DNA of 64,000 nt from Antedon bifida (lineage: Eukaryota > Echinodermata > Crinoidea > Comatulida > Antedonidae), in contig OY727097.1 in assembly GCA_963402885.1 (NCBI GenBank), positions 4,402,001 through 4,466,000 of the forward strand, written 5' to 3'. Under the pieces are notes generated by a model. That model did no database searches. It worked only from the letters and a program-made list of their open reading frames with translations, and was not told the DNA's origin. Positions 51,153 through 62,618 of this stretch are shown in pieces. Position 1 is the first letter of the stretch. Every line of letters starts with the position of its first letter. The position numbers and the translations under genes are program-made.

Positions 51153-52149
51153 AAAAATAAATAAAACAATGTTGGCAATTGTTTCTAATTATTTATGCTA
51201 GTCAGAAGTAGTAAACCAGTTTGGTAATGACATTAGATATGTGCACGTTTAAAAACCACCTCAACTTCACCGATTTTAATAAAAATGACCTATGAATATT
51301 CTACTTACATCCAACATACACAATATGTACCACTGTAAAAGCGTGCACTTATTTGATTTTTTATTAATGCTAACAATACAGTACTACGTGAAATGCTTAT
51401 ACCATTTCTGCAAAAAACTGTGATACGGGTATGTTATATATATATTACCATTCATCCAGGTAGTTTGCAGTTTGGAAAAATAAATCGTGAAACGTCGCTG
51501 TTAAACAAACAATTCCAGTTGACTAGACTTATTTTTCCAAACATAAAACTGTGATGATGGTTGCTTATGGTATGTTAATAATGCAGTGCTACTTATTAAC
51601 GAGCAGTATACTTACTTAATAAAACCTCGATTATCAATTTCTAACGCCTTATTTTACGGGACTAAGATAATTCCCCGTCCCTGTTTCCATAACATATCTA
51701 CATAGGCCTACATACAAAATACATACAGGAAAATGTTAGAAAAGACTCGAGGTATGCATGTAGTACTTAATTGTTAAATACAGGTGTCACCGGAGTAGTA
51801 GAAAACCGACGTCAACCGAGTTCTGATTGGTCGGTTAAAATCTCACGTGTAATAAGCATGCGTTTTGCATATTATTAACTAAGCAAACCTCAATCGTATT
51901 GTTTTTTCCCCAGTAAAAACAAATCCTAGGTTTTTTCTGAAAGTAGTTTTTTTTAAATACAAGTGTGAAAACATTTCCTGAAATATTAGATACATTACCG
52001 TAACCTGTAGTGATTCACTAACGAAACAAAAAGATAGGAATCCTGTCGACACTATACCGAGAATATGTAAAATCAAAATTGATATATATATATATATATA
52101 TTTAATATACAGGTGATTCAATTAGCATAAATTCTAATTTAATCAAAAC

Positions 52150-52428
52150 TTAAAGATGTATTTCCCCCAAAAACATGAAAAATTAAGCTTAATAAAAGAA
52201 TATGAATAGGTCATTTTGCAGGTATGATAGCCTAAAGTTATCACTTTCGTAGGAAAAAAACTTTAAAAATAAGTTTTTCACTTAGGCCTATAAAACAATA
52301 TTCCATTTTTTTTCAGGTAAATAATTTGTTTTCGATCCAATTTTTGGTCAAAGTGAATAACTATTATGTGACATTCAAATGACATATTCAACAACAAAAA
52401 ATGTAAGTAGGACGACAATATATTTTAC
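52150..52428. mobile_element. MITE family B, copy 6 (right end decayed)
   Basis: TTAAAGATGTATTTCCCCC on the left. The right end reads GGACGACAATATATTTTA, a mutated terminal repeat. It is absent from the duplicated flank at 62.2 kb as far as I can see. Confidence 0.7.
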
Positions 52429-52937
52429 GACAAAATTGGACGCTAACATGCATACTGGCGGTATTATTGAATATCGTAAAATACGAAAAAGTTGCTATAT
52501 CTGATAATAAATAGTATTTCATAAAATTAACATCCAATACAAAAACATTCAACTTAATAGGGTTTGAAGCGAACACGAAATCATTACGAAAATCGATAAT
52601 AATCGATTTGCTATGCAAAAGTTATATCGTTAAAATTTATATTAATCGATTTAAAGTTGCAATCATGTCGCGCTAAAATCGATTTACTACGCAATAATCA
52701 TGTCGTAAAAATTGAGATTAGTCGAATACGTTTGTAATAGTTTTAAAGTGCTTTTCGGCTTCCCTACTTTCAGAGTGGCGTTATATACTAGGAGGACTAC
52801 AGAATATTAATTATTATTTCCCTCAGTTAGATAAGTTAAACCAAAAGACGATACCGTACATACAAATTAAATTATGTTAATCAAATACATAAGTAGGCCT
52901 ATGTAGGCTAAGACTATATAGCCTACCAGTAAACACT

Positions 52938-53150
52938 AAAGCCCAACTCAGACAGCATCGTACGACGAGGCCCGACGAAACGTCTTCACTTGTCGATGAT
53001 GTCTGAGTTGAATCTCGACGAGACTAGTCGTCTTCAGATAGCGTCGAGCGTAGTTTTTAGGTCGTCGGGAGAACTTTAAACATGTTTAATTTTCTCCCGA
53101 CGAGACGACTCGTCAGACCTCGTCGTACGACGCTGTCTGAGTTAGCCTTT
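52938..53150. mobile_element. MITE family E with CGTACGACGAGG ends
   Basis: Left AACTCAGACAGCATCGTACG and right CGTACGACGCTGTCTGAGTT form a terminal inverted repeat of about 25 bp, flanked by AAAGCC and GCCTTT. The interior is rich in CGACGAG words and includes a smaller palindrome around TTTAAACATGTTTAA. Confidence 0.8.
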
Positions 53151-53489
53151 AGTGATTATTCAACCAGTTATTTAAAAAAAACTTCTCTTGGTACCATGCG
53201 ACACGGTTATTATATTTCCAGCATCTTGTACAGGACCTCGCTTGAGTACGTCTCACATTGTAAATATACTCATTTTATGCTGTTTAGATAGAGGATGAAA
53301 AGAAGGAACGACATATTAAATAGATTGTATAAAACCAATCTTAAATCGGCTTTGTATTGTTTGTCACCATTTAAAAGCACTGATCATTGTTTACGAAGAA
53401 ATATCTCGAAACGACAATTGCTCAGACAGTGAAACAAATACACTTCTCTGGTCTAAATAGACCTTAAATCTTTGTATCCACTGCCACCG

Positions 53490-56400
53490 TTACATTTTTA
53501 CATCAATAGTCATTGCACGAGCAGTACCAATATCTGAAATTGCAATTTTTCAAATGAATTACAGTGTTAAATAGGCGTAACAGATGCGTTCCATTATTTG
53601 AGCAATATCCGTAGAAAACCGTAGTAATAACAGGCATTTACGGTCATTAGTACATTTAAAGCATGGAAACCCTATTACAGACCCACATTTACCGTACTAA
53701 ACGTTTAGCGTAGGCCTACATCAGACTGCATTTTGGAACCACCGCTACTTAAGAAAGTAATGTTTACTCTACAATCGAAAAGGGTACTTTCCCCCATTGG
53801 CTGATCCAGGGATATGTGATGCTCCCCAACTCCTTCAAAAGCTTTTCTAGCGATGGCCGCCATACCAGAAATAGGCCTACATATATTTTATTATCTTATT
53901 ATTTAATATCTACCGTTGTAACTTACGTCCAGTGTACCATATCTCTGCTGATTTTGTCCGACTGTATATAATTCTTGGATTGGTGTCATAACCATCCCAT
54001 TCTTTACATTCTTTGCCTTCCACAACTGCGAACCATCCTTTATCACCTCCGCAACCATTGTGATAATTACTCATATAAAATTGCCTACAATTTAGATTGA
54101 TTGATATTGTTTACTTTAATTCGGACTTATTCATTTACTGATCTCATCAATTCATTTGCAGTAGAACTAGTAACAACCTTGCTTTTGGACATGCCAATTA
54201 GGGAAGAACACTTTAGGAGTGTAAGGCCTAATACCTAATATTAGGCAACGATTAAAGCAAAAAGCTAATATTCAAATGTGATCTTTGTTACACTAAATGT
54301 ACACACCGATTAGAAAGTCCATCTATTGAAAATACATTAAAGGAAGCAGATTGCATGTCCTCCCAAGGTGAACTTTGAACTCTGTCCTTCGAAAACCAAG
54401 AAGTAGTAGTAGAACCAACACCATCAAAGGTGATAGAAAACAACTCCTCATGAAATGCAGAAAACGCTGTTAGTTTTACCTGTAACATAAAAAAACAGAT
54501 TTTATTTTTTTATGTATTTTTGGTAAATTTTTTTTTAAGTAGACAACATCAAATAAAGTTGAAAGTTTAATCACAACAAAAATATATTTTACAGAACAAA
54601 TGTTTGCGTTATGTAAATAAAAAGTATATTAAATATACTAACAATAACAATTTACCTGTTGAATATTTAATGTTGACCAGTTATCAAATATTGCATTGTT
54701 TTTGTAAAATGTATCACTGATGAGAAATTGATGAGCATGGTGGTTTGATGTTCCTGTTCCATTTATCCAAGCGCTGTAAATGCTAACTCCAGTCATAGAT
54801 ACACCCTTAAACACTCGAACCCATTCATTTCCTGTACAGAACAGTAAATAAATGCTATGAAAACACGTTTGACTAGAAAGGGTTTGCCAAATAGCGATCA
54901 GTGTCTGTTCTGGTGTAGAAGGCATATTGAAAATTTGATTGTTTAAAGTGAATAAAGAAACCGCTTGTTTTTGTTTGTGTTCTTTTGTGTTGAATCCCAT
55001 ATTATTTCCATAATATAAAAAGTAGACCCATTGTGAATGTTATGCTATGCGTTAGTACTTACCAATTCGACAGCCTAAAACTTCAGCTCGTAAAGTACAG
55101 AAAGTGTAACAGCTTTTAGGGTAAATCCTGATAGCCACGCCTTGTATTACTGGATTAAAATAATGTATTCGTACGGTAGATCGGTCCAAATTACCATCAA
55201 AAATCTGGATTTTAATGCAAATAGGAAATAAGAATACAAATACACGAACACTTACGTGTGTTCAACTACATTCTACTTATTAACAAGCAAGAAGAAGGTA
55301 TATACAAACAGTTTAGTTTACATTTTCTTCTCCAAATACTGTAGTTAAGTTTATTCTCAAATTACTTTTACAATATCTCCTTTTATACCTTATTTTATCT
55401 CCTGCTATAGGCCTACCTTAGGACGTCCGTGACCATTAGAGATGAAATAGTCACCAACTTGGTTTACTTTGATGTAGCTTATTTTGTAAGTTGTTATCCA
55501 TTGATCTTCGTCTTCTCTACCCTGTGTTTGGATACCAGTGATATTGTGCTCCACCATCAAATGTATTTGAATCCAACTGTTGATATCTGAACTATGTGGA
55601 AGCCAACAAGGGACGCACGAAGTTTTTCCTACTGCATTTAATCTTGCACATTTTGCGCCATGGTTTTCTCGATCTGACCACATAGAACTGGCTCTTAATT
55701 GACCATCGAAAATATTACCTGACTCCATTCCAAGAGGCTCAAGACATTCTAAAGAACCAAAGCAAAGCAATACAGTTAGGATCTGATAAGATTGGATCAA
55801 ACAACCATCATGCTACTCACACGAACTGTGTTATGTATACTGTGAAAACCCACTCAACATTTTCACGAACGCAATGATCTTACCTGCTGACGGACACTGG
55901 TCAGCTAGATATCCAGTTGCAGAACATAAACAAAGATGGCGTCTCGCAGTATCAGGAACATTGATACAAATGTTTCCAGGCTCACAGTCAACAAATGCGC
56001 ATGTGCTTTTCGATTTCTATGAAAACAAATTATTAACCAAATTATAGTAAATAAATATAGAAAATAGTACGGTAATATTCGCGTGTTAAGTTAAGGTTTT
56101 TACAAATTTTGCGTATACGAGTTATCAAATGGAAACTGCATATATAAAATACACACGTGTTGGAAAATAATTTTGCCGTACAAATTCATATCACTTCACT
56201 ACCAATTTTGAATGTGAACGTGTCATCAATCAAGTAGTAGTACCTGATGAAACATATAGGCGTCAATAATTGTACATATGGTTCTTGTCTTTGTAAAGAC
56301 GCCAATGAATAATTAATGTTTACTTTTCAGAGTAAAATGTCTAACTTATGTAATCATTGACTTTAACTTACTGTGACCACAGGACTCATTTCGATGTATC

Positions 56401-59400
56401 TTTCTCCTGTGATCTCATCAAAATTACTCTCGTCTTCGGTACGAGTAGCGTCATTTAATTTACATGTATTTTGGTTGAAGTTGACTGATTTACATTGCTG
56501 GTTCTTGATACAGTTTGTGACACAGGAAGCCAAAGTACTGTCACTGATAGTGGCGATGTCATTGTTTTGCAGCTTATGGTCCTCAACAACCGTGGACTCG
56601 TATACATTATCTGATTCTGGGGAGGAAAATTAGATTGGCACACAATAACATTTTGTTTCATATGCCAAACTTTGATTTCCACTATGATGCAACGCAATGA
56701 CGTAGCTAGTTGACCAATGACAAGCGACAGTTTGGATAATTCATCGCTTGTAATTGGTCAACTCGCTTGCGTTGCGTCCTAGTGGGAACCAACCTTTAGT
56801 AATTAGTAGAGAATATACTACTACTTACTGTTAATATCAAAAACAGCATCAAACATAAAATGTCTGGTTTTATAATCAGTAAAAGTAACTTGTGTCCCGA
56901 TATCATAGCTGGCAGGTTGGTCCGTAAATTTATAAATCGACCCAACATTAGAATAATCATGTTGATAGTAGAGACGCGCTGTTGTTGTATACGTAAAGCC
57001 AATCTTATCTCCAGGCAAAACATCAATTCGAACAGAATGTGCAAGTGGAAATTCGATGACAACATCAGGCTCTCCTTCCGGAAGTAAAGTTTTCCCGATG
57101 ATTTCATACACGTTGTTGTCTGCGTCTACCGCTCTGTAAACTAAGCCGATGATATCCGTTGTTACTTTTGCCATATACCTCCATCCTGTGATTGTACCGG
57201 GACACTTAATCTTGTTCCAATCGTCCATCCACATTTTCAATGACGTTGTTGTTGTCGTAGTTATCTTCATTAACGGCCAATTGATAATGTTACATGGTAA
57301 ATATGAATCTACAAATCAATAACAATTCATTTGAAATAACTTTTTACGAATGAAAAACTGAAGATTTTAAATTCATATTTTCGACTGATGAAAATTGTAT
57401 TATGATTTAATATTAAAGCCCGTTTTTCATAGGCACATGTGAATTTCTTGTCCTCTGCGAAACTTATACCAAATTCGTAGGTATAGCCTTGATTGATCGC
57501 TTTATTTCAGAATTACGAAAAATAATAATAATACAAACAAAAACCAAAACACATAATAGGATTTTCTCCCATTCGTTGAAGAGATTTTAAAACTTTAAGA
57601 GATAGTGCGTGGTGCATCATTTAAACTTGTCAAAATTCCTATTTTAAATCCATAGACGCACTTGAGGACGTAAAAAGATGGTAAATACATCATAACATAC
57701 AGCAGTACAGATTAGTTCAACAAAACCTGAACAAATTATATATTTATTTATTGATGTTCCCATTGGCCCATCAAGCAGCCAAGCTTACCTTTTAAAACGG
57801 CTTGAAATGAAAATGTTCTAGCAGCAGGACCGGCATTGATTGCGTGAACGGTATGGACTAGCAAATTGTTCATGCTGAACAAATCTGTATATATAAACTG
57901 TGTACCTTCATTGTCATACGGCAATAGACTTGTATCAAATTTGAATCCAATAACATCACCACTTTTTACTGAGATCCAATCTGGTTCTGGTAGCGTAAAC
58001 TCTCGTGCTTTATTCAATACTTGTTGTTTCGGTATTACGGTTCGTCCAACCACAACGTACTGGTTGCTACCAGCTATGTGTGGACGCATCACCAATGCCA
58101 AGAATTCTGCAGACGCAGTTGGATAGAATCTCCAAGCTGTTACATATCCATCACATTTTATTGGATTCCCAGTATTCAGCATTGTCCATCCGTTGCTATC
58201 CAATGAGGCTCTGGGTATCAAAGATCCTCCGTGTACCTTTGGACAACTGGCAGAAGCTAAAAATAAAATAAAAACTGTAATTAGAAAAGCCATTCTGTTG
58301 CCTGTCTGTCCACATGGGTCTGTGATTTTGGGAAGCAACTATTTATCAGAGTCGACACCTCAGTTCACCGTTTTATGGGCTCGCGATTGATGCTACTGTT
58401 TAGCCATAATTACTTACAGGATAGTTGAGCCCTCTGCAAAATATTAAAGATGTATTGTCCCCCAAAAACATGAAAAATAAAGATTAAATAAATCAGTCTT
58501 TTTTTTGTCTTATGTAGGTTCGACCCACTTTTATTTCTTCATCAATAAAATGTTCGTTTACATTGCACTTGATTAATGTAATATTACAATACAATACAAC
58601 TGACATTAAATAACTTTCATTACATCTTATATCTCACTCCTACCATTGTATTTTTATATATAAGTAATGTAATAATAATAATATATAAGTAAATCAGACT
58701 TTGAATAGGTTATTTCGTAGTTTTAATAAAGTTAATCACTTCCGTAGGAAAAAAGAAACCAATAAAAATAATATTTGAATATTTAAAATGACATGACATG
58801 ACAAAATTCTATTGATTGGCAGCCAATTTGACTATTTTTTGCTTAAAAGTATTGTTTTTTTCAGGTAAATATTTTGTTTTTAGATCCAATTTTTGGTTAA
58901 AGTGGATAACTATTATGTGATATTAAAATGGCATATTCAACAAAAACAATTTTTTCAGGGAGACGATACATCTTTAACCAATTAATCGATGTTTTTCTAG
59001 TTAAGAGATGTTATTTAGAGGGTTGGTTATATTTAGGAAATAGTTGGGCTATCTTTAACTTAGATGCAACGATCGATCGTATGTGTAAATTGCTATAAAA
59101 TAAAATTAGATAAGCAAATACTCTAACCAAATTTGAATCCAATAACATCACCACTTTTTACTGAGATCCAATCTGGTTCAATTTGTCAAAACTCATTTTG
59201 CTACACACAATTTTATTTACAAAACATAAAATATTCAGTACGGTACCTTTTAAAACAGCTTGAAATGAATATGTTCTCATACTGGAACCGCCATTGATCG
59301 TGTGAACCGTGTGGACTAACAAATCATTCTGACTGATCCCCTGGCCATATATAACCGTTGTACCTTCATTATCAAACAGCAGAAGACTTGTTTCAAATTT

Positions 59401-60634
59401 GAATCCAATAACATCACCACTTTTTACTGAGATCCAATCTGGTTCTGGTAGCGTAAACTCTCGTGCTTTATTCAATACTTGTTGTTTCGGTATTACGGTT
59501 CGTCCAACCACAACGTACTGGTTGCTACCAGCTATGTGTGGACGCATCACCAATGCCAAGAATTCTGCAGACGCAGTTGGATAGAATCTCCAAGCTGTTA
59601 CATATCCATCACATGTTATTGGATTCCCAGTATTCAGCATTGTCCATCCGTTGCTATCCAATGAGGCTCTATGTATCAAAGATCCTCCGTGTACCTTTGG
59701 ACAACTGGCAGAAGCTAAAAATAAAATAAAAACTGTAATTAGAAAAGCCATTCTGTTGCCTGTCTGTCCACATGGGTCTGTGATTTTGGGAAGCAACTAT
59801 TTATCAGAGTCGACACCTCAGTTCACCGTTTTATGGGCTCGCGATTGATGCTACTGTTTAGCCATATTACTTACAGGATAGTTGAGCCCACTGCAAAATA
59901 TTAAAGATGTATTGTCCACCAAAAACATGAAAAACAAAGATTAAGTAACTCAGACTTCTTTTTTGTCTTATAGGTTCGACCCACTTTTATTTCTTCATCA
60001 ATAAAATGTTCGTTTACAATGCATTGCACATGAGTAATGTAATATTACAATACAATACAACTGACATTAAATAACTTTCATTACATCTTATATCTCACTC
60101 CTACCATTGTATTTTTATATATAAGTAATATAATAATAATATATAAGTAAATCAGACTTTGAATAGGTTATTTCGTAGTTTTAATAAAGTTAATCACTTC
60201 CGTAGGAAAAAAGAAACAAATACAAATAATATTTGAATATTTAAAATGACATGACATGTCAAAATTCCATTGGCTGGCAACCAATTTGACTATTTTTTGC
60301 TTAAAAGTACTGTTTTTTCAGGTAAATATTTTGTTTTTAGATCCAATTTTTGGTTAAAGTGGATAACTATTATGTGACATTAAAATGGCATACTCAACAA
60401 AAACAATTTTTTCAGGGGGACGATACATCTTTAACTAATTAATCGATGTTTTTCTAGTTAAGAGATGTTATTTAGAGGGTTGGTTATATTTAGGAAATAG
60501 TTGGGCTATCTTTAACTTAGATGCAACGATCGATCGTATGTGTAAATTGCTATAAAATAAAAATGAGATAAGCAAATACTCTAACCTTTGAATGCTACGA
60601 TGCCAACCAACAGAAAAAGAACGAATGATTTCAT
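53490..60634 (-). CDS. secreted multidomain protein: 3 tandem modules, PAN, EGF-like, F5/8C, novel C-terminal domain
   Basis: Exons 5' to 3': 60634-60586, 59714-59247, 58256-57789, 57308-56829, 56616-56372, 56016-55884, 55748-55417, 55204-55063, 54831-54656, 54479-54307, 54084-53927, 53533-53490. Phases join to 955 residues. Order: signal peptide MKSFVLFLLVGIVAFK (1-16); three about 156-residue modules (17-172, 173-328, 329-488), each with a Cys pair and the pattern W-FYP/GWRY, VGRTVIP, SGDVIGF; PAN/apple (489-570); EGF-like with six Cys (571-614); F5/8 type C (615-772, starting ECLEPLGMESG, ending LRAEVLGC); C-terminal domain (773-955) with WVRVFKGVS, ITFDGVGSTTTSWFS and NGCGGDKGWFAVVEG. The last type recurs, as far as I recall, in unnamed marine-invertebrate proteins. 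F5/8C and PAN domains bind sugars, lipids or proteins outside cells. Function is unknown; recognition or adhesion is inference. Exons 2 and 3 are near-copies, and a second start (see 58257-58338 and 59715-59796) is possible. Confidence 0.85.
56671..56797. mobile_element. MITE family C-like element in secreted-gene intron
   Basis: Ends GATTTCCACTATGATGCAAC and TTGCGTCCTAGTGGGAACCA are inverted. Internally GACCAATGACAAGCGA pairs with TCGCTTGTAATTGGTC. It lies between the third module exon and the PAN exon. Confidence 0.8.
58257..58338 (-). promoter_or_regulatory. possible alternative start before module 2
   Basis: The sequence just before the exon 3 acceptor is itself open and in frame. An ATG at 58293 would encode MAFLITVFILFLASAS, a convincing signal peptide running straight into the module. 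A CATAAAA word lies about 85 bases upstream. Either this is an alternative first exon or a pyrimidine tract that happens to encode hydrophobic residues. Confidence 0.45.
58444..58977. mobile_element. MITE family B, copy 7, with nested insertion
   Basis: TTAAAGATGTATTGTCCCCC to GACGATACATCTTTAA. About 200 bp inside (about 58490-58690) is foreign to the family and is bounded by AAATCAGTCT and AAATCAGACT, which look like a target duplication of about 10 bp. Confidence 0.8.
59128..59179. repeat. 52-bp exon fragment stranded in intron
   Basis: These 52 bases are identical to 59394-59445 inside exon 2 and sit exactly at the join of the intragenic duplication. They look like filler or a breakpoint scar and are not themselves an exon. 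Confidence 0.9.
59715..59796 (-). promoter_or_regulatory. possible alternative start before module 1
   Basis: Identical situation to 58257-58338: ATG at 59751 reads MAFLITVFILFLASAS in frame with exon 2. Because the two copies are nearly identical, conservation here says nothing about selection. Confidence 0.4.
59901..60434. mobile_element. MITE family B, copy 8, with the same nested insertion
   Basis: Duplicate of the 58444 element, carried by the intragenic duplication: it has the same nested insertion at the same position with a few substitutions. It therefore did not transpose independently. Confidence 0.85.
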
Positions 60635-62618
60635 ATCAACAACAAACGTAATGGTTAGAATTACAATGAAATGGCGCGTTGATGTTCGACTTCAAATCTA
60701 ATCAAATGTCGTCGTATCTTCTCTGACAACATACATTTTTCACGGTGGTCACTCTAGATCTATATCTAAAATGAACTAGTCAACGTGACTGCGATGTGTT
60801 TTATGTAAGGGTAATAAAGATACATATTGTGATATTTCGTGTTATTTAGGCCAAAACACTTCTTACTTACTATAGATATTTATTGATAACGAATAATAGC
60901 TGATTGTTAAACGTGAAATAAACAAATGAAATTTATTGCATAAATAGCATTTATTTTATTACCGTATAATACAGTAAGTCGTAATTATATGTCTATCAAT
61001 ATATACTACACCATTAACCTCCTTAAATATCATTATTTGTACACAAACTTGCTCTATAACCATTTCCAATTGGCGTTAATCTTATTTTAGTCAATAAGTG
61101 CATTTTTAACGTTGTTATTCCTTCTTTCTATTATTTTTAAGGGCATGTTCACACGTACCTAACAAACAGACAGACAGACAAACAGACACACGCGAATAAA
61201 ATGGTTTACATTTTGATTGATATTTATATTTAAATTTACGCTTTATCAATTACCATGTGGAGGAAATATATATATTACCATATAAAAAATCTGCGTACAG
61301 TACATACAAATACAAATATATACCACATGAAGTGTAAAACAGTGGTGGTTGCTGCTTATGCCAATATGCCGAACAGTACTAATTACATAATAAAACTTAT
61401 TTGTAAACTTCTGTATGTCCCACATATCTACGCCTTATATATTATTAGAGACTAAAGTAATGAGTTTCCAGTTCAGTTACCTTAACTAATCTGCGTACAA
61501 ACACAAATACAGTTTTCACCGGAGTAGAGAACCGGCGTCAACCGATTGGTTGGTTAAAATGCTTACGCATAATGTATTTTCTCTAACGGCATGTGTTATG
61601 CATATATGCATAAATATATAAACATATAAATATAATAAATATAAATAAATAAATATAAATAAACATAACTCGATTGTATTGTTTATGTTCCGTGAAAAAC
61701 AAACACTAGACTTTAGGGAGTACTTTTTATGATGATATATACAAGTGTGCTGGGAACATATATCTCGGTATATTTATTCAAAAATTCACATTTAGAAGTA
61801 CATACATGACAGCACAATTGCATATGTATTACACAATAAAAAATATATAAACTATAGACAACACTATCAACAATATATAAATACGAATAAGTTAGACTGC
61901 AGTTACCTCAATTAATACAAGCAAAAAAATAAATTAATTAAAGTTTGTTCAAAAGTTCAACCATAAAAGGAACTGGACTAGTCTGGAAACGTTTTGTTTT
62001 ATATAACTATAATTGTCCACTTTACGATTATGTCTAAGGGTCATGCAGGATCTATACTGAGGGGCAGAGAACCAGGGAGAGAATTGACCAGAGGCGTGTG
62101 CTTAAGAGGCAAAAACCTTGCAAGAGTGCCATCTTCTTATTAACATTTCTCCTGAATCATTAAAGACAAACTTTAGTCACTAACACACAGACAAAGAGTG
62201 GAATTTTTCGACAACATATTGAGAATATGTAAAACCAAAATGTAATTATACAGGTTGTGGTTTGATTAAATTAGCATAAAGTCAAAATGTATTAATAGAA
62301 CGTTGACGTACACGTGTACATTATTGGCGGTGTTATGATTCAAGATCGAAAAAATTGACTAAGCTTATCTATATCTTACGATACATTGTATAATTTATAC
62401 AATTACAATCCAAAAAACATCCACCTTATAGTAGATTTGAAGCTAACACAAAATAATCACGAAAATCGATAATAATCTATTTAATCTGCAATATTATATG
62501 TCGTCCAACATTAATAATCGATTTAAAGTGTCGATCATGTCGCTAACATCGATAATAATCGATTCAAAGTGTCAATCATTAAAACGATCATTGATAACGC
62601 AGTGTAAACTGGTCACTA
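60635..62618. other. gene-free stretch between paralogues
   Basis: Contains the promoter and 5' UTR of the secreted gene (just above 60634; no certain TATA box) and the 3' flank of the next paralogue (about 61500-62618). AT-rich simple repeats lie at about 61610-61670. ATCGATAATAATCGATT blocks at about 62465-62570 match those near 52590. Confidence 0.6.

Larger units (their letters stand above)
51200..53489. other. gene-free flank, partly duplicated at 61.5-62.6 kb
   Basis: No gene. Parts near 51785-51860 (CACCGGAGTAG, GGTTAAAAT) and 52430-52740 (blocks rich in ATCGATAATAATCGATTT) have counterparts at 61515-61580 and 62290-62600. They mark the downstream flank of the duplicated secreted-protein gene. 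A (TA)n run lies at about 52080-52101. Confidence 0.6.
57789..59127 (-). repeat. intragenic tandem duplication, copy nearer the 3' end
   Basis: Exon 3 and its upstream intron (to the CTCTAACC at about 59121-59128) correspond to exon 2 and intron 1 (59247-60586), offset by 1458 bases over the first two thirds of the exon and most of the intron. The copied intron ends exactly at the donor of exon 1, so the breakpoint coincides with the exon boundary. Confidence 0.9.

Noticed and set aside
53700..53880. alternative last exon of the secreted gene reading FLVWRPSLE
   Set aside because: Open in both paralogues and in phase, but its continuation is not conserved between them; the small exon at 53490-53533 is conserved to the stop codon.
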